Shown here: piece after piece, positions 60,638 through 64,000 of the stretch
Numbering within the stretch: the first letter of the stretch is position 1
Layout of the letters: the number at the start of each line of letters is the position of its first letter
Assembly: GCA_022836615.1 (NCBI GenBank)
Contig: MU405226.1
Location: forward strand, 124,001-188,000
Direction of reading: 5' to 3'
Source: Annulohypoxylon bovei var. microspora
Lineage: Eukaryota; Ascomycota; Sordariomycetes; Xylariales; Hypoxylaceae
Length of the DNA: 64,000 nt
Made by a program: the position numbers and the translations under genes
Notes under the pieces: model-generated
Told to the model about the DNA's origin: nothing
Seen by the model: only the letters and a program-made list of their open reading frames with translations
Database searches by the model: none

Positions 60638-62514
60638 TAACGCCCCAGAATAATGAAGCAAGTAGGTTACTGCATGGCTCGCATGCCTTAACAAGATATA
60701 ATACTCAACGGTATAGATGAGTTCTAGAAGTTGTTCCATGTCAAGTGATGTCAACAATGTGTCGCCACTACTATTTAGCTTGGTAGCAACCCTCCGGTAT
60801 TTTGAATTACTCAACATCTGTTGTCTCACGGAACACTGCAACGGACTGCTCCTTTCGGTGGCTGATGATAACCTCTGCTGCCCCAAATCACTTCAGATCT
60901 GGAACGATAGGTTCGCTATCTAACTCGTGGGCGTCCTCCTAACAGTGGTCCTATACTGATGCGGGTGGGTTTAGAAGCGACATAGGCAAGGGGAGGTTCC
61001 GTCACTTGATCGACCATCAGGGAGTCGAGAGCCATTCTATACACCTGCCTATCTTGAATAGCGTAGTTCATGCCACGTGGGTTACGATGTTCAGCGATTT
61101 CGGTACTGGCTTTGCAAGATGCAACTCGATACCCGCTTCGCTAGTGCGCCCGTGTTGCATGACTTCTCAGCTCTCCTCCTCGGCACTGACTCCTAGGTCG
61201 ATAGATCGACAATTAAAGTCACTTCTCAGTATAGAGACATGGGATCCGTGGCTGTCGAGGGTATCTCAAACGTGCCCTCAAGTGAACGGTGATGTGCGTG
61301 TTGTCATTAGTTGAAAGCCGTATGTTTCTTGACCCCACCACGGTCATGAATTTGATACGCTCGTTGGTAGTGAAATTTCGTATTCGAGATGTCGTTGGGT
61401 TGGTGGATTTCGTGTCTGAACAAGTCGCTGATGTGAGATCTCCTCTGAGACATAGATTAAGTGGCGCACTTCCCTTCTCCATAAGGCAGATGATAATTGC
61501 CTTGCCACGTTGCACTATGTAAAGTATTGGGGCGCTTTACCGCCGCCTTGGACCAACTATCTATACTCTAGGCAATAGGTTGTCTTGCATGTCATATTTT
61601 AGTCACCCCGACAATTGTGTTGAACTTCCCACCTAAAGAAGTCCTACCGCTGGCACATCTCGCTCGACTGCACTACCAACCCATCGAATGACCGTCTTTA
61701 ATGATGCCCATATTGTGCCCGAGCCAGGCAACTAAGATTGTGAACCCGCCAACTAGAACCTGCCGGTAGCACTGAGAATCTTACGACGGTTCGTAGATTC
61801 GATTAAAAGGCCCATACGTCTATTTTTCTAGCGAGGTTAGATCTCGATTTACTCACCGGCATTGCGCCAACGAATGAGCGGCGTTGACATCGTTGCCTAC
61901 TGCCGTATGGACTTGCCAGATAAGTTTCATGCAGTTCATGATTGCTGAGAGTACGACACTAGTGGCTGCTCAGCGTAGGATACATGAACTCCAAACTGCC
62001 GCTGTAGTGGCGCCTACGTAACCAAAGGCTAGACGGCAGCGGGAGATACATATGTGTCTGTGCGACGTCGCTATAGCTCTCAACGTGTCCTGGCTGCTGG
62101 GCTTTGGGAAATCTTGTGTTGCGATGTTTCAGTAGCGATGTAAACGAACGAGTCGGGACGTCTCCGGACCTCGTTGTGCCTTGCTTAGTAACGAAAACTT
62201 GTTATTTAATAGATTCTCGCGATCCGCTTTAGAGGCTGAGAGTGTAGGTGGCTGATGGTGAGTACCTATAAGCGTAGGCCTAGGCAATCGTAATTGGTTG
62301 GCCACAATCCAGGCGAAGGATTACATGGCGTCATTATGGGCATGGTACGTTTTTTGTACATGTAGTTCTATCGTCGGCACCTGATGATTGGATCATCATA
62401 TGCATTGCCGTCAAAGAGTGATTCTATGTAGTTCGACTGGTAGAGTGGAGGTTGCAGGAGGTTGGGTCGACATGTATGTACGTATGTACGCATGTACCGA
62501 GATATTCAGGCAGG

Positions 62515-62542
62515 CTAGGTACCTACCTAGGTATGTAGGTAG
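62515..62542. repeat. CCTACCTAGGTAGG palindromic tract
   Basis: TAGGTACCTACCTAGGTATG then TAGGTAG, self-complementary around the central CCTAGG. A member of the dispersed family. Confidence 0.75.
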
Positions 62543-64000
62543 TATTTGCATACTATGTGGTGCATATAGACTTCTAGAATTTTACTCGTTTCGAAGCCAT
62601 TTCGCGAGGTGTGGTGTAAATAAGGAATATGAAATGCGAGCCTGTTATCCTGAGAGGAAAGATGATGAAGTAGAGTTTATAAGTGGAGAATATCAAGTCA
62701 CATTAAGCCCTTCTGAATAGCTATTTCCTTATTCATCTAACGATGGTGATACATGTTAACCTTAACCGACTTAAGTTTTCAAGTGCCGCGCAGTTGGGTC
62801 TAAGTACTGTACTTGCTTAAGCATAGGTATATTGGACAAAATCTAAAGTTACGTACATCTTGTGAGTAAAATGTTTTTGACGAACCTCTGGGTACTTTTT
62901 TGTCTTATAAACATTTCCACCGTTACCTTCATCGTTGCTATTAGTTCTCACAATTTATACAATCCTGTCAACCTCATGAAAACTAGTCAAAAAGCGACTC
63001 TACCACACGGCCATGCGTAACTACGCACTTAGACCTACTCTTATCGAAATTTTAGTTTTTTAATTCTTTTTTTTTGTTATGGAATAGGTATTTAAGTTAA
63101 GTCTGACGCGATTGTAATGCCTAAGCTGCCAGAACGTCTCGGCGGGCTGTGTGTGGAAAATTCCTAGCGTTAACGCAAGCCAATTTGACGCCATTCAGAA
63201 GACTTAACGGGCTGTCTCCATGATCGCTTCGAGATATCGATGCTAGCGCCCTTAGAGTTGCTTTAGAACCTTTTGACAAGCGGTTAAGTCTATTTCATGG
63301 CAGCGGAAGCTGGTAACGGACCGGGTTTTCTCATCTCGTTCTAAGCCGTAGTTTAAAGACAGCTCGCTGACGGTTGCTGCTAAAACAAGGCGCGAAATGA
63401 CGCTATCATGTCGTGCTATGTTTCGCCAACACCCATGAGCTTACCGAGTGGTGTTTCAAGTCGATAATCTCTAAATGGACATGACTATTATAGCCCTTAA
63501 ACTATTAAGTGCCCCAGTAGAGCTCAGAGTTATGACATGAGAGCGGTTCAGCCCGTTCAACGGCGAGTCAGAATGAAGACGGACGGGTATGCAATTATGT
63601 ATGTACTGTACTGTATTGGTACGCTATCGTCCCTGGGATATTTCCTGGAAGGCTCTAGTAGGGCGGGGAGTTGTAATAAGGCGCCCATGGCCGTGGACTG
63701 CAATATGGTTGGAGGCAAGGATCTAGCCCCTGTACATATGGACAAGGATTTGGAAAATTCCTATTCCATGTTACAGTGGCACGCACAGACTACAGGACCC
63801 CTTGACATGAATGGCCAAATGGTTCCTCGATAAACCACCTGGATTCTCTCGGACCCTCACATCCAGATTCCAGTACTCTGTATGGAACCATCCATTCGGC
63901 AACTTTGGCAGGAACGGTACAAGGAGAGGTAAAGCGAAGCGATTTATTCTCCTCTCCTAGCGTAAGCACGGACAACTGGAGATGAGTATGACGATGACCA

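Larger units (their letters stand above)
53091..64000. other. Gene-poor 10.9 kb right end with a MITE
   Basis: No gene can be supported. Frames are short and overlap on both strands without family motifs. Contents are: a delimited MITE (60190-60637), a CA microsatellite (56290-56307), CCTACC/GTAGG tracts (56406-56417, 56641-56668, 57081-57100, 62515-62542), a 22-bp palindrome (59613-59634) and a tRNA-like fragment (58428-58470). Poly-T near 63069 and AT-rich blocks alternate with mixed sequence. The window may end inside a longer intergenic or subtelomeric stretch, but no telomere repeat is present. Confidence 0.5.

Noticed and set aside
60392..60886. 164-codon minus frame overlapping the right part of the MITE
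   Set aside because: It crosses the boundary of the inserted element at 60637, so it joins unrelated sequences and is unlikely to be a gene.

Overview
The window is nuclear DNA of a filamentous ascomycete (Pezizomycotina, probably Sordariomycetes). The evidence is short GT-AG introns (about 48-190 nt) with CTAAC/CTGAC-type branch points, protein variants typical of filamentous ascomycetes (Mkk1-type MAPKK, RING-PHD protein, fungal USP protein), and many dispersed CCTACCTAGGTAGG-like microsatellites. No prokaryotic gene organisation, CRISPR array, virus or secondary-metabolite cluster is visible.

Twelve protein genes are supported. From left to right they are: an Ecm13-like acidic protein (-, 1930-2727); the DEAD-box helicase DBP8 (-, 10506-12131); the cell-wall-integrity MAP kinase kinase MKK1/2 (+, 15654-17323); the ribosome-assembly GTPase EFL1 (-, 18323-21716); translation factor eIF3l (+, 22444-24039); a universal stress protein (+, 31624-34053); an Asr1/PHRF1-like RING-PHD protein (-, 36555-38606); ribosomal protein eL43 (-, 42678-43222); a saccharopine-dehydrogenase-like oxidoreductase (+, 44258-45697); an Rmd1/Rmd8 (DUF155) protein (+, 46602-48451); an HMG-box protein resembling Nhp10 (-, 49269-50666); and chaperonin subunit CCT8 (+, 51306-53090). 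I rebuilt the exon structures by hand. Every spliced model stays in frame and gives a length normal for its family.

Five of the genes serve protein synthesis or folding (DBP8 in 18S rRNA maturation, EFL1 in 60S maturation, eIF3l, eL43, CCT8). EFL1/eIF3l, eL43/oxidoreductase and HMG-box/CCT8 are divergent pairs, each with a short shared upstream region. MKK/EFL1 and Rmd8/HMG are convergent pairs.

About half of the window is gene-poor: 2.7-10.5 kb, 24-31.6 kb, 38.6-42.7 kb and 53-64 kb. These stretches are not empty. They hold three non-autonomous DNA transposons that I could delimit to the base from terminal inverted repeats and target duplications: 28061-28363 (TA target), 39761-40475 (9-bp target duplication, Mutator-like) and 60190-60637 (TA target). 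They also hold two tandem arrays in inverted orientation near the left end, a degenerate direct repeat, and many palindromic CCTACCTAGG tracts. I found no strong candidate for a wholly new system. The most useful leads are the three transposon families, alternative first exons in the USP and HMG-box genes, a Gly-to-Ala change in the CCT8 ATPase motif, and the activation loop of the MAPKK.
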